Shown here one piece after another: positions 44,117 to 52,358 of a stretch of 64,000 nucleotides of DNA (position 1 is the stretch's first letter; every line of letters begins with the position of its first letter). Below the pieces are notes generated by a model. It was not told the origin of the DNA, searched no databases, and saw only the letters and a program-made list of their open reading frames with translations. The position numbers and the translations under genes are program-made. Source of the stretch: Oribacterium asaccharolyticum ACB7 (GTDB taxonomy: Bacteria; Bacillota; Clostridia; Lachnospirales; Lachnospiraceae); the NCBI RefSeq assembly GCF_000238075.1, contig NZ_JH414506.1, positions 209,141 through 273,140 on the forward strand. Reading direction: 5' to 3'.

Positions 44117-44887
44117 TTGAAAAGCAGATTTTCCAAAAAACAGATTGCCGGAACCGTCATGGCGGTATTTTTATCCCTAAGTTCCACTGTCTCGGGCCTG
44201 GCCCAAGACTCCGGTTGGCATAAGGATGAGGGAACAAAGCGCTGGTGGTATTCCCTACCCGACGGAACTTTTTATAAGTCTTCCTGGCAATGGATTGACG
44301 GAAACGGAGACGGTCTTGCAGAGTGCTATTCTTTTGATTCTGACGGATACCTGTATACCGATTGGATAACCCCCGACGGTTTTACGGTCAATGCGGATGG
44401 CGCATGGACCGTAGACAACATCGTACAGCAGCGCAAGGTACAAGAACTTAACGTTGAGCAGTCCAAAGTTTCCACAACGCCTGTTTTGGGAATCAACGAT
44501 ACTTCTCAGGAAGAGTTTCTCAGTAACAAGGAGGCATACCGGGATGAGGTTTTGCGCTTAGTAAACCGCTATAGAAAAAAACTCGGAAAGCCTGCCCTGG
44601 AAAAGGACGAGAACTTACAAAACCTGGCACAAATCCGGGCGGAGGAAATTTCCGAATTATATTCTCATACTCGTCCAGGCACCGGGGAACCCTTACATTG
44701 GCAAGACGGCGTAAACGGCGAAGTCATCATGCGACTGGTAAAAATCCCCGATGGAGCCTTTAGCGCATGGACCCATAGCAAGGGGCATGACAAGTTACTC
44801 AAAGAAAAATCCTATAAAAGGGCCGGCGTGGGATATTATGTTACGGAAGACGGAAAGCAATACTGGGTGATGCTCTTTGCTATTTAG
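44117..44887 (+). CDS. Secreted CAP-domain protein with CW-like repeats
   Basis: 256 aa starting at TTG 44117, which stands 7 nt after AAGGAGG; an upstream ATG at 44090 lacks a site. Signal peptide (AGTVMAVFLSLSSTVSGLAQ) is followed by two aromatic repeats (WWYSLPDGTFYKSSWQWIDG, GYLYTDWITPDGFTVN) and a CAP/SCP domain (about 150-256: LRLVNRYRKKLGKPALEKDE, AQIRAEEISELYSHTRPG, GVGYYVTEDGKQYWVMLFAI). The catalytic-like His of the CAP motif (SHTRP) is present. Role of bacterial CAP proteins is mostly unknown. Its 3' end overlaps the convergent rfbH by 8 bp. Confidence 0.8.
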   Translation: MKSRFSKKQIAGTVMAVFLSLSSTVSGLAQDSGWHKDEGTKRWWYSLPDGTFYKSSWQWIDGNGDGLAECYSFDSDGYLYTDWITPDGFTVNADGAWTVDNIVQQRKVQELNVEQSKVSTTPVLGINDTSQEEFLSNKEAYRDEVLRLVNRYRKKLGKPALEKDENLQNLAQIRAEEISELYSHTRPGTGEPLHWQDGVNGEVIMRLVKIPDGAFSAWTHSKGHDKLLKEKSYKRAGVGYYVTEDGKQYWVMLFAI

Positions 44888-46223
44888 CTTTCATGCCTTC
44901 ATGAATCTTATCCGCCATATACTGAAGCATTTCTTTCGTCATGCCCGGATAGACACCGATCCAGAAGCTATGTTCCATAATATAATCGGTATTCTTCAAC
45001 TCTCCCACCACGCGATACGCATCCGTTCCGCGGATTTGATCAAAGCAGGGGTGCTTGATCAGATTTCCGGAGAAAAGCAGTCTGGTCTGGATATTTGCCT
45101 TTTCAAGAAAAGCCGTCAGGTCATTTCGTTTTACACCGGACTCCTCCTTCACGGAAAGCAGGAAACCGAACCAGGAAGGATCCGCATTTTTAGCCGCTTC
45201 CGGAAGAATTAGGCCTTCTATATCGGAAAGCGCTTCCTTCAAAAAGGCCCAGTTCGCCTTCCTCTTCTCGATAAAGCTCGGGAATTTCTTTAACTGCTCC
45301 ACGCCGACAGCCGCCTGCATATCGGTCACCTTCAAATTGTAGCCGAAGTGACTGTAGGTGTACTTGTGGTCATAGCCCTTCGGAAGCTGTCCATACTGTC
45401 CCGAAAAACGATGTCCGCAGAAGTTGTCGTGACCGGACGGGCAGATACAGTCTCTTCCCCAATCCCGGAAAGACAGAATCAGCCGACTGAGCTTCGGATT
45501 ATTCGTGTACACTGCGCCGCCCTCGCCCATCGTCATATGATGCGGCGGATAGAAGGAGCTGGTGCCGATATCGCCCCAGGTTCCCGTAAAGCGGGTCTCT
45601 CCGTCTATCGTATAGCGGGAGCCCAGAGCGTCACAGTTATCTTCGATCAGCCAGAGACCATGCTTGTCACAGAATTTCTTGATTACTTCCAGGTTAAAGG
45701 GATTGCCCAGGGTATGTGCAATCATCACCGCCTTCGTTTTCTCGGAAAGCGCTTCCTCCAAACGGCTTACATCGATATTGTACTCCGGAACCGTGACATC
45801 GAGGAAAACGGGAACCGCCCCATACTGGAGCATGGGAGTCACCGTAGTCGGAAAACCGCAGGCCACCGTGATAACCTCATCTCCTCTTTTAATCTGTCTT
45901 TCTCCAAGCTCAGGTGCCGTAAGCGTCATAAACGCAAGGAGATTCGCAGAAGATCCGGAATTTACCAGATAGGCGTGCTTTACGCCAATCCACTCCGCAA
46001 ACTTCTTCTCAAACTCGTCTGCAAAACGTCCCGTTGTGAGCCAAAAATCCAAAGTAGCATCGGTCAAGGACAGCATTTCCTTCTCGTCAAATACGCGGGA
46101 AGCGTAGCTTACTCTGTCTCCCGGCTCAAAAGCTTTCTTCTTCTCTTTAAAGCTGTGGTAATACTCCGCTACCAAATTCTTGATTTCTTCGCGTGCTTCC
46201 GCTTCGCTCTTCCATTTTCCCAT
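44880..46223 (-). CDS. rfbH: CDP-4-keto-6-deoxy-D-glucose 3-dehydrase (RfbH/E1)
   Basis: 447 aa, DegT/DnrJ/EryC1/StrS fold. In SFYPPHHMTMGEGGAVYT the usual PLP lysine is replaced by histidine (HH), the hallmark of the E1 dehydrase. Cysteines for the [2Fe-2S] cluster lie in RDCICPSGHDNFCGHRF. With an electron donor it removes the 3-hydroxyl to make CDP-3,6-dideoxy-4-keto sugar. The partners rfbF and rfbG lie about 11 kb away. A homologue of the E3 reductase is not in the window. It is preceded by a 267-aa unknown gene with a 15-bp gap. Confidence 0.92.
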   Translation of the reverse strand: MGKWKSEAEAREEIKNLVAEYYHSFKEKKKAFEPGDRVSYASRVFDEKEMLSLTDATLDFWLTTGRFADEFEKKFAEWIGVKHAYLVNSGSSANLLAFMTLTAPELGERQIKRGDEVITVACGFPTTVTPMLQYGAVPVFLDVTVPEYNIDVSRLEEALSEKTKAVMIAHTLGNPFNLEVIKKFCDKHGLWLIEDNCDALGSRYTIDGETRFTGTWGDIGTSSFYPPHHMTMGEGGAVYTNNPKLSRLILSFRDWGRDCICPSGHDNFCGHRFSGQYGQLPKGYDHKYTYSHFGYNLKVTDMQAAVGVEQLKKFPSFIEKRKANWAFLKEALSDIEGLILPEAAKNADPSWFGFLLSVKEESGVKRNDLTAFLEKANIQTRLLFSGNLIKHPCFDQIRGTDAYRVVGELKNTDYIMEHSFWIGVYPGMTKEMLQYMADKIHEGMKAK

Positions 46224-46238
46224 AAATCCTCTTCTCCT

Positions 46239-47042
46239 TTACTGCCCCATTCTCTCACACCAGTTGGTATCCACATCATAGCCATAGGCATAAATCCTTC
46301 TGTAAGCCGACTCCTGCCAGCTTTCCCGGAAAGTTCCGTCTTCACTGATAAAGAAGTCCGCATTCATATAACGAATAATGATGTAGCCGGAATCCTTCTG
46401 GTCAAAACCGTTTCCGCGGGAAAAATCGATTCCGTTCCCCGTATTCCTGCGCATGGCCGCCTCGAGTACCGGAAGAGTGACTTCATTGATAGGCAGTTTC
46501 ATGTCCGGCATATCGATGAAAAACCCGCCCTTTTCCTTTAGATAAACACAAAGATAGCCGAGGGTTCCGTTGCTGACGCACTTACAACGCTTAATGGCAT
46601 GAAGGGGAATCTGATGCTTTGCTCCGATAATCATACCGTCCTTCAAAGTAATATCCTTTTCTCCCAAAGTAAAACCGAGGTCGGTTTCCAGACTGTCCAG
46701 ATTGTTCGGAAAAGCGCTCCCTAATTTACTCGCGGAAAGCGCCACAAGCAGTGCTTTCGTTTCTTTAATATTGTGTCCGTTATTCCAAGCCCGGGTATCC
46801 AGTTCAAACTCGGGAATCTCCTTACTGTCTTTCAAGTAGCAACGCACGTCGTAACTCTGATTGGAATTACAATAGTTGGTAATGAGGGTTCTTTTAATCG
46901 CTGAAAAAGGAAAGGAAAACGCCTTCTTTCCATTTTCACTCTGATAAGAAAAACCGTCCTTGGAAACCGTTAAGCTGTGTCCGCCTCCCAGCATCCCTTT
47001 CGCTTCAAAATGAAATGTCTCCGTGTCGAAAATTGTACGCAT
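46239..47042 (-). CDS. Unknown protein of 267 aa
   Basis: I do not recognise a family. The sequence is mixed alpha/beta without signal peptide or membrane segments, beginning MRTIFDTETFHFEAKGMLGG; two half-similar segments (KDGFSYQSENGKKAFSFPFS and KDGMIIGAKHQIPLHAIKRC) suggest a tandem PH-like or beta-barrel repeat. It sits 15 bp upstream of rfbH and is probably co-transcribed. GAGGAGATAGAG before the ATG supports the start. A role in the same surface-sugar context is only suggested by position. Confidence 0.65.
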   Translation of the reverse strand: MRTIFDTETFHFEAKGMLGGGHSLTVSKDGFSYQSENGKKAFSFPFSAIKRTLITNYCNSNQSYDVRCYLKDSKEIPEFELDTRAWNNGHNIKETKALLVALSASKLGSAFPNNLDSLETDLGFTLGEKDITLKDGMIIGAKHQIPLHAIKRCKCVSNGTLGYLCVYLKEKGGFFIDMPDMKLPINEVTLPVLEAAMRRNTGNGIDFSRGNGFDQKDSGYIIIRYMNADFFISEDGTFRESWQESAYRRIYAYGYDVDTNWCERMGQ

Positions 47043-47081
47043 CTCTATCTCCTCTTCCTTTTATAATACTTGTTATGAACT

Positions 47082-47114
47082 AAAAAAGAATGCGCTGTGC
47101 TGCGCATTCTTTTT
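47082..47114. terminator. Terminator between the ferric-reductase gene and the unknown gene
   Basis: AAAAAGAATGCGC/GCGCATTCTTTTT hairpin with TGTGCT loop, A- and T-rich on both sides, so it may act in both directions. It lies 96 nt after the stop of the gene at 47211 (minus). A short relic TACTTGTTATGAAC of the palindromic repeat touches it. Confidence 0.75.
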
Positions 47115-47210
47115 CCGAAAGCAAAACGCAAGGATATTGTAGTATTGCAAGACAAAAATCGCAATACCCTTCTCCTATTCCTATCAGTGGACAAAAACTG
47201 TAGCCTATTC

Positions 47211-48479
47211 CTACTGCTTCGCCTGTTCCAAAGCCTTCTGCACCGCATGGGCAATGCCCTCACTACTGGTAGTCGCTCCTGCCACCGCATCCACATCGGT
47301 GCTTTGCTTTTCCAGAATTTCCGGAATCACCTTCTTCTGTGCGTCAAAGAAATATTCCTCATCGTCCTTGGTTTTCACAATGTCGATGGCAGTAATCTTT
47401 CCGCCGGAAATAGTGACCTTCACCTCCACATTGCCATTGTAGGCGGAAGCCTTTCCAAGGTATTCTCCGTCTTTATAGGCTCCGGATGCACTGTTGGCAT
47501 CCGCTTTAGAATCGGAAGAACCATTCGAAGAATTCTCAGAGGCTTTATCTCCGGCAGCTTCCGTTGCTTTTTCGGAGGCGTCGCTTTTATCCTCCCCACT
47601 TCCGGTGCTTTCCGCACTTCCTTTCTTTTCCGCTTCCGTTTCCGCGCTTCCCTTGCTTTCCGCTACGGTTTCCTGCGCTCTGATTTTATCTACATTTGCC
47701 TCCAGTGCGGCGCGGTATTTCCCGGCACTGTAAAAGCCGCTTAGAAAAAGACAGACAATGGGCAAAATCCCCGCAATACGAAGCAGGGGGAATGCCTTTT
47801 TCTCCTTGCTTTCCTTTTGCATTCTATACTGCCTAATCCGTAAGAATCCGTAAAATCCGAAAAGGAAGCTGTAAAGCATCAGGGTAAAGAAATACTCTCC
47901 CTTTCCCCGAATCAGCGCCCCTTGATAAATAAAGAAAATGTGCAGGTACAAAAGCAGGTAAAAAAGATAGGACCAGTTTTGTAGCTTCTTCCAGGACTTT
48001 CCCTGCATTTTCCGCCGAACGGTCTGAAAGGAAGTAATAGTTAGCGGAATTAACAAAAGTATCATAAGGCAAGACACGATAGCCGCATGAAGCTCCATCA
48101 GACTGATATGCCCCTGTCCAAGGAATAAGGCGCCAAAGTATTTTCCGCCAAAGGCCAGGTTATGGGCCAAAGTAATCAAAGAGGCACAGATAGCCATTTC
48201 CCCTCGAAGAAGATAGATGGTCTTTCTTCCGGAAAAGCTCCTCGGGAGCACCGGTGCCAGCATCACCCAGATAAAGAGAGAGCCTGCGAGAACCCCCCTT
48301 TGCATGATTTTCTTAAAAAAGAAGTCCAAAAAGGGAAGTCCTCCCTCCCTTGGATAAAAAATACTTACCAAGGAAAGGAGGATACAGATTCCATACAATA
48401 CTGCCGGCTTCTTCTTTAATGCTTTTCCAAAGAAATGGAAAAAGGCTAAACTGCATAGTAAAGTAAGAATCACAATCAT
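47211..48479 (-). CDS. Ferric-reductase-like transmembrane protein with flavinylated FMN-binding domain
   Basis: 422 aa. The first 255 residues form about seven membrane segments with histidines in LITLAHNLAFGGKYF, HISLMELHAAIVS and LLYLHIFFIYQG, like ferric-reductase/MsrQ heme membranes. A low-complexity Ser/Glu/Lys/Ala linker (about 270-340) follows, then an extracytosolic FMN-binding domain (about 345-422: KDGEYLGKASAYNGNVEVKV). Its flavinylation site is DAVAGATTSS, with Thr403 as the expected FMN acceptor for ApbE. Electrons would pass from heme to FMN outside the cell. The ATG overlaps the stop of the upstream lipoprotein gene (ATGA). Confidence 0.87.
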   Translation of the reverse strand: MIVILTLLCSLAFFHFFGKALKKKPAVLYGICILLSLVSIFYPREGGLPFLDFFFKKIMQRGVLAGSLFIWVMLAPVLPRSFSGRKTIYLLRGEMAICASLITLAHNLAFGGKYFGALFLGQGHISLMELHAAIVSCLMILLLIPLTITSFQTVRRKMQGKSWKKLQNWSYLFYLLLYLHIFFIYQGALIRGKGEYFFTLMLYSFLFGFYGFLRIRQYRMQKESKEKKAFPLLRIAGILPIVCLFLSGFYSAGKYRAALEANVDKIRAQETVAESKGSAETEAEKKGSAESTGSGEDKSDASEKATEAAGDKASENSSNGSSDSKADANSASGAYKDGEYLGKASAYNGNVEVKVTISGGKITAIDIVKTKDDEEYFFDAQKKVIPEILEKQSTDVDAVAGATTSSEGIAHAVQKALEQAKQ

Positions 48480-49969
48480 TGTACGACTACCTCGAATTTC
48501 ACTTCAGGATATCCGTCTGCCTTGATGGTTACAGGATAGGTTCCGGGGCCGTCAAAGTACTTTACTTCCGCATCATCCTTCTTATAGGTAGCCTCGGTAT
48601 TTACGCTGCCGTCATCATTGAAAATGTTCTTTCCGAATCTTCTTCCGGCACCGCCCTTAAACTCCTGCTCTCCAATGCTTGCAGAGCTTGTAGAAGCAAT
48701 GTAGTTTGCAATAGTCAGCTGATCTGCGTTTTCTGCAAGGCTTAACTTGTTATTTTCAAAATGGAAGTCCTCCGCCTTTAAGCCGGATTCCACCAAAACA
48801 GTGAAGGATACGTCGGAAAGCTTGTCGTTTGAGAATACCAGCTGATACTTTCCGGGAGTCATCTCCTTAGGAAGTACCAAAACGCCGGCGGTGTCTGTAT
48901 TAACCTCTCCCTTTACTTCACTCTTCCTACTGAGAACCTTGCCAAGGCTGTAGCTGTCTTCTCCGGTGGAAAGCTGATAATTCACCTTAGTGCCTTCCGG
49001 GCTGTATCCAACCTTCTCATCTCCGCTAACCTTATACTCCGAAGGCGCAATCTTCTTCACATGAAGATTTACGGGAAGCTCCACATCATCCTCATCCATT
49101 AAGAAGTAGGTAATCTTTACAATGTCCTTGTCCTGCATGTCTTCAAAACGCTTAAATTCCTTCTGAGCTTTATGGCCGGTATCCTCGAAGGCCACAGCGG
49201 AAAATGCCAGTTCCTCCGGCTTTAGCCAGATATTGTCCTCCTGCTTTAAGCCGTACTTTGCACCGTCCTTGGTTTCCAGAATCGCTCCCTGTACGATTTC
49301 GGAGTCGATATCCAAACCGTCCACATCAATCTCATAATTCCCATAGGAAGAGGTCGTCGTGATATCCGCTTTTACATCCTTCGCCTCATTTGTGGTCCCC
49401 TGCGTCTTGGAAAGGGTTCCGTCGGAGTTTAATACCTTATACTCCTTCGGTTCCGTGCCGACTTCACTTTCAATCGCTCCCATCAGGGTGAGAAGCGCAT
49501 TCTTGCTTTCCTTCTTCTCCTCCAATGCCTTCTTGGCATCCTCATAGAGAGACTTCGGAATCGCAACGTTCACGTGCTTAATTCCCTTATAGACAGAGCC
49601 TTCTCCCTCTACAGCACCGTCCGCCATCACAAACTTCTCCACCTTTTCCTTCGTGGGAGAACTTACACTGTCATACATTCCGGTTTCACGAAAGCCGTCC
49701 TTCGCTACCTTGTCTTCCGCATCGAGCTCTGCCTTTAAGTCCTTTCCCTCTTCCGGAGCAATATCCTTTAATTCTCCGTAGTAAAAGTCCGCATAGGGAA
49801 CAGTCATCTTCACAAAGACATAGTCTTTCTTTTCCTCTGCAGCTGCAGTAGTTTCCGCAGCTTTCTCTGTGCCTGCAGCGGTAGTCGCAACCTCTTCCTT
49901 CTTTCCGCAAGCCATTACGGAGGATGCTAAAATAATGGCGGACGCGCCAAGAATCCAATATTTTCTCAT
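48476..49969 (-). CDS. Tp47-like lipoprotein
   Basis: 497 aa from ATG 49969, preceded by AAAGGGG. Lipobox ASSVMAC then GKKEE. The mature protein resembles Treponema pallidum Tp47: VKMTVPYADFYYGELKD against its SYADYWAGEL, DGFRETGMYDSVSSPT against DLDAGMFDAVSRAT, and a C-terminal GPGTYPVTIKADGYPEVKFE against GPGYYRLTLIANGYRDV. Tp47 is an abundant lipoprotein of uncertain function, once called a penicillin-binding protein. Here its stop overlaps the start of the flavinylated ferric-reductase gene by four bases, so the two proteins are likely made together. A redox-related role is inferred. Confidence 0.82.
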   Translation of the reverse strand: MRKYWILGASAIILASSVMACGKKEEVATTAAGTEKAAETTAAAEEKKDYVFVKMTVPYADFYYGELKDIAPEEGKDLKAELDAEDKVAKDGFRETGMYDSVSSPTKEKVEKFVMADGAVEGEGSVYKGIKHVNVAIPKSLYEDAKKALEEKKESKNALLTLMGAIESEVGTEPKEYKVLNSDGTLSKTQGTTNEAKDVKADITTTSSYGNYEIDVDGLDIDSEIVQGAILETKDGAKYGLKQEDNIWLKPEELAFSAVAFEDTGHKAQKEFKRFEDMQDKDIVKITYFLMDEDDVELPVNLHVKKIAPSEYKVSGDEKVGYSPEGTKVNYQLSTGEDSYSLGKVLSRKSEVKGEVNTDTAGVLVLPKEMTPGKYQLVFSNDKLSDVSFTVLVESGLKAEDFHFENNKLSLAENADQLTIANYIASTSSASIGEQEFKGGAGRRFGKNIFNDDGSVNTEATYKKDDAEVKYFDGPGTYPVTIKADGYPEVKFEVVVQ

Positions 49970-50029
49970 AATACCCCTTTCTCTTCCAACAAGCTGTCTA
50001 GCATAACCGATTCCATGCGTAACAGCCTG

Positions 50030-50065
50030 AACGAAATATCGCACGCTTTTCGCACGATACTCGTT
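50030..50065. repeat. AACGAA-type palindromic repeat before the Tp47-like gene
   Basis: AACGAAATATCGCACGC, TTTT, CGCACGATACTCGTT. It lies between the terminator of a putative small RNA (50069-50109) and the Tp47-like gene, in the usual relative orientation. Confidence 0.72.
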
Positions 50066-50067
50066 AT

Positions 50068-50174
50068 GAAAAAAAGCACCTACCTATTATGAATAGGCAG
50101 ATGCTTTTTGTAAATGCCATGTGCCCAAAGGATAGCGTATACAAACTTAAAGTTAGTTAACACTATCTTTTTCA
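50068..50174 (-). ncRNA. Putative small RNA with its own promoter and terminator
   Basis: Minus strand: TTGACA (50204-50209), 17-bp spacer, CATAAT (50181-50186), predicted start near 50174, about 65 nt of transcript, then an 18-bp stem (AAAAAGCATCTGCCTATT pairing with AATAGGTAGGTGCTTTTT) with CAT loop and seven U. No ORF with a ribosome site is present. It could also be an extra terminator for the upstream protease gene, but the promoter argues for a short transcript. Confidence 0.45.
50069..50109. terminator. 18-bp-stem terminator upstream of the Tp47-like gene
   Basis: The stem described for the small RNA, with A7 on plus/T7 on minus and a further T5 on plus, so potentially bidirectional. 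It separates the protease gene from the lipoprotein operon. Confidence 0.8.
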
Positions 50175-50245
50175 GGCTGTATTATGGCAGAATTGAGAAA
50201 TCTTGTCAATTATCTTCTATAAAAACTTTCCATTTTTCTCCATTT

Positions 50246-52150
50246 TTACTCTCTCCAACCGAAGCTGTGCAAGGCGGTTATCGGGGATCCGTTTCTCTTC
50301 GGATTCAAGCTGTTGTTCATATAAGGCCATCCGCCCCTATAGGTGATTCGATAATACTTTAATCCTACTTCCGGATCCTCTCCCGTCTCATCTTGGTCGT
50401 CGGAGTCCGTAACATAAATTCCCACGAGTTTGCCTCTTTCATCAAAATCCGCTCCCCAAAGGCTGACGACATGGGAATAGGATTTAGAGGGCTTATAGGA
50501 AATGCAAAGGGCGTGTCCTGCTGCAAGATGATATTTTACGTCCTCCGAAAAGCTTCCTCTAAAGCTTCTCGTGACATCCGTTTGGAGTTCCTCCCTTAAA
50601 AGCCCATACAGGAAGCCGCCTCTTTCGTCCATTGTTTCAAAATCTTCTTTCACATTTGCCGGTTTTTTCGGAGTATAGCCGTTTAAGAACAAATCTACCA
50701 AGGGCCCGGTGTAAAATCCTTTATCACTGTGCCCGTAAATCAACTTAAAATAGTCAAAAATTGTACTGTTCCACTGATTCGGATCGGACTGGTTCAGGAA
50801 GTCTTGAAGCGAATAGTTTTCCTGTCCCACACGACGAACCTCGTCTCCATGCAGATCAATATAAGCCTGTATCTTCTCTCTATTTTCCTGCAAATACCAA
50901 TGCAAGACATTGGAGGCGGTTGTCGCAAAACAAAGATTTCGATCCACATCTTTGTTCTCGCCGTTTCTTGCCTTGTTGGTATCATAATAGCCCTGTCCGC
51001 GCACAAATTTTGCCATACGAGTAAAGTAACCGGAGTCTTCTCTTTCGATAAAATCTCCGCCCTCTTCCGTACTCTTCAGGTTGGGAATATGCACTCCCTG
51101 CACAAAAAAGGCGGTGTATATTTCTCCGTTTGCAGCAGTGTACTGTGCCGTATTCTGATTCTTTCCTTCCTGTAGTTCTCTTTCTACTTGATTCGCATCA
51201 CGCTGATGCTCTTCTTCCGTCTTTACTTCTATCTCTTCTGCTGTCGTTTCCGCTTCCGAATCTTCTTCTGTTACATCCGCTTCTTCCTCCGACTGATCCG
51301 GTATTGCCTCACTTGTGCTGTTTTCCCTGTTTCCCTCTTCTTTCGATGCTGTTTCGCCGGGTGTGAAAGCACTGTGATCCTCTTTTCCCGGTGTGCCGGA
51401 AGGGGAAGAAGGTACTCCACTCGAAACTCCGCTGTAAGCTCCCGAAGAAAAACCGCCTCCGCTACTGCTGCCGGAACTTCCCGAAAAAGAACTTCTCCCG
51501 CCGCCGGAACCGCCCGATGAGGAGCCACCCCCACCGCCGCCACCGCCGCCGGAGCCTTTACGGATTGCGAGTCCTCCTCCTGAAGAACTTCCCGCTCCAA
51601 GCGGTGCAGTCTCTCCGGACGCGGAAGTCTCCGCAGTAGCCGCCTCAGCGGCAACTTTCTGCAAATAGGCACTATGGCTTTTAGCATAACCCTTATCTTT
51701 TTCAAAAACTGCCTTTCCCTGTTCGGTCCACTGTCCATCCGCCGAAAGCTGGTATCCTCCTACACTTTCATTCGATGCCATAGTCCCGTTCTCTTTCAGA
51801 AAATAGCAATTTCCATCCACCCAGGTCCAGCCGGTTGCCATTTTCCCCTGCTCGCGCGCATCCGTCTTTAAGAAATACCACTTCCCCTGATCTAAAATCC
51901 AGCCGTCAGCCATCTTACCGCTGGTCGGATCCAGATAATACCAGGAATCCCCTAAGTGGAGCCAGCCTTTATGTGCTACTCCCTTTTCCTGATACTGCCA
52001 TGCACCGGAAAGTTCCACCCATCTTCCTTCAGCAAAAGCATCGATCCTAAAAAAATAAGAAAAAAAGAAAACCATCCAAAATAAAAATGCAAATAGGACG
52101 AGTTTTCCTTCTATTTTCTCTTTTCTATATTGATTCATCGCTTCTTTCAT
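50246..52150 (-). CDS. IdeS/Mac-like (C66-type) cysteine protease with N-terminal CW repeats
   Basis: 634 aa. An N-terminal membrane segment (about 16-40) ends near AFA-EGRW. Residues 42-142 are four to five aromatic wall-binding repeats, then a low-complexity Gly/Ser linker (186-255) and an acidic Thr/Glu stretch (260-330). The C-terminal part (about 335-634) matches streptococcal IdeS: Lys393 in TNKARNG, Cys407 in NLCFATTASNVLHWYLQ, His560 in YSHVVSLWGADFDERG, Asp582 and Asp584 in YVTDSDDQ, plus GGFLYGLL and VDLFLNGY. All catalytic positions of IdeS (Lys84, Cys94, His262, Asp284, Asp286) have counterparts. IdeS cleaves the IgG hinge; the substrate here is unknown. Confidence 0.87.
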   Translation of the reverse strand: MKEAMNQYRKEKIEGKLVLFAFLFWMVFFFSYFFRIDAFAEGRWVELSGAWQYQEKGVAHKGWLHLGDSWYYLDPTSGKMADGWILDQGKWYFLKTDAREQGKMATGWTWVDGNCYFLKENGTMASNESVGGYQLSADGQWTEQGKAVFEKDKGYAKSHSAYLQKVAAEAATAETSASGETAPLGAGSSSGGGLAIRKGSGGGGGGGGGSSSGGSGGGRSSFSGSSGSSSGGGFSSGAYSGVSSGVPSSPSGTPGKEDHSAFTPGETASKEEGNRENSTSEAIPDQSEEEADVTEEDSEAETTAEEIEVKTEEEHQRDANQVERELQEGKNQNTAQYTAANGEIYTAFFVQGVHIPNLKSTEEGGDFIEREDSGYFTRMAKFVRGQGYYDTNKARNGENKDVDRNLCFATTASNVLHWYLQENREKIQAYIDLHGDEVRRVGQENYSLQDFLNQSDPNQWNSTIFDYFKLIYGHSDKGFYTGPLVDLFLNGYTPKKPANVKEDFETMDERGGFLYGLLREELQTDVTRSFRGSFSEDVKYHLAAGHALCISYKPSKSYSHVVSLWGADFDERGKLVGIYVTDSDDQDETGEDPEVGLKYYRITYRGGWPYMNNSLNPKRNGSPITALHSFGWRE

Positions 52151-52358
52151 CTTTCACCCGCTTCCCGGAGATGCTTCAAATCCTTTCTCAGCCCTCCCGA
52201 TAAAAAAGCCGTTTTCAGGGCTTCTCGCCAGAAAATCCCCCGCTTTTCTATTACAGTGCCTACACACCCTATCAAAAGTACATCGGCAAAAGACAAAATA
52301 ATATTAATTTTTAATAATCCGGAGGGCTGTCCCCGTTTTTCACTGCAACCCGGTTTTT
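52151..52358. other. Spacer between the PH-like gene and the protease gene
   Basis: No ORF. On the minus strand there is a hairpin AGCC-ctgaaaac-GGCT followed by TTTTTT (52202-52223), which may be a weak terminator or attenuator ahead of the protease gene. A loose promoter-like pair (TTGATA-16-TAATAG) lies further upstream. Otherwise nothing is seen. Confidence 0.35.

Noticed and set aside
48476..49969. Penicillin-binding or beta-lactamase enzyme
   Set aside because: Tp47 was once described that way, but no SxxK, SxN or KTG motif set is visible in this protein.
51271..51738. Long basic frames on both strands across the protease linker
   Set aside because: They follow from the Gly/Ser/Pro-rich low-complexity coding sequence and have no start signals.
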